A DNA stretch of 31,337 nucleotides from Bacteroidales bacterium UBA5206 (GTDB lineage Bacteria > Bacteroidota > Bacteroidia > Bacteroidales > Tenuifilaceae), in assembly GCA_002412705.1 (NCBI GenBank), contig DHVO01000165.1:60513-91849 (forward strand). Direction: 5' to 3'. The translations under genes and the position numbers were made by a program. Below the pieces are notes generated by a model. That model had not been told where the DNA came from. It searched no databases and saw nothing but the letters and a program-made list of their open reading frames with translations. Positions within the stretch are counted from its first letter, which is position 1. Every line of letters starts with the position of its first letter. Shown piece after piece: positions 31,313 through 31,337 of this stretch.

Positions 31313-31337
31313 ATGAAGAAATTTCTTGTTTTTTTAC
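31313..31337 (+). CDS. Possible start of a signal-peptide protein (3' cut by the window edge)
   Basis: ATG AAG AAA TTT CTT GTT TTT TTA reads MKKFLVFL, typical of a secretion signal. Only eight codons are visible, so the protein cannot be identified. The 211 bases before it (31102-31312) hold no recognisable gene. Confidence 0.35.

Overview
The window looks like a Bacteroidota chromosome, probably of Bacteroidales or Marinilabiliales type; the genus cannot be fixed by eye. The evidence is the giant type IX secretion protein SprA, a FecI/FecR/TonB-dependent receptor locus with DUF4974- and STN-type domains, futalosine-pathway menaquinone synthesis (mqnC), lipobox lipoproteins, few Shine-Dalgarno sites, and several promoters with the Bacteroidota -7 box TAnnTTTG (for example 1244-1251 and 23997-24004).

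Layout. 1-1140 is the 3' part of infB, closed by a strong hairpin terminator. 1299-7434 is an envelope-signalling locus: ECF sigma factor, FecR-type anti-sigma factor (ATGA overlap), and a TonB-dependent receptor with an N-terminal STN signalling domain. These are followed by a second FecR paralogue with no sigma gene and a surface-type lipoprotein. A perfect 22-bp bidirectional hairpin separates this locus from convergent mqnC (7506-8669). 8961-18641 runs pdxA, ruvA, sprA (TTG start) and gcvH, ending in a terminator. 18836-24004 holds a SanA-like protein, a minus-strand glycosyltransferase/flippase pair for surface glycan, a small methyltransferase and thiL. 24172-26052 is a lone Cache-HAMP chemoreceptor.

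From about 26250 to the end the character changes. DNA becomes AT-rich and genes are short, unrelated and each preceded by a non-coding spacer: a TIGR02391/Ymh-like protein with an Rx4H HEPN-type motif, a DUF2971-like protein, a DUF4180-YdeI/OmpD-associated pair, a small lipoprotein and a small outer-membrane protein. Spacers before several of these genes share diverged direct repeats (26255-26295 with 29896-29935; 27130-27175 with 30490-30535). In two spacers complementary CAAC/GTTG cores sit at the two ends, so the segment resembles a cassette array. A tandem duplication of a roughly 303-bp non-coding unit (28116-28724, about 95% identical by eye) lies in the middle; each copy carries a hairpin and ends in a promoter-like TAnnTTTG box. 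No integrase, transposase, tRNA, rRNA or CRISPR array was seen.

The most interesting signals are the cassette-like accessory array with its junction repeats, the promoter-bearing tandem non-coding repeat, and the duplicated FecR with an unlinked sigma partner feeding a lipoprotein gene.
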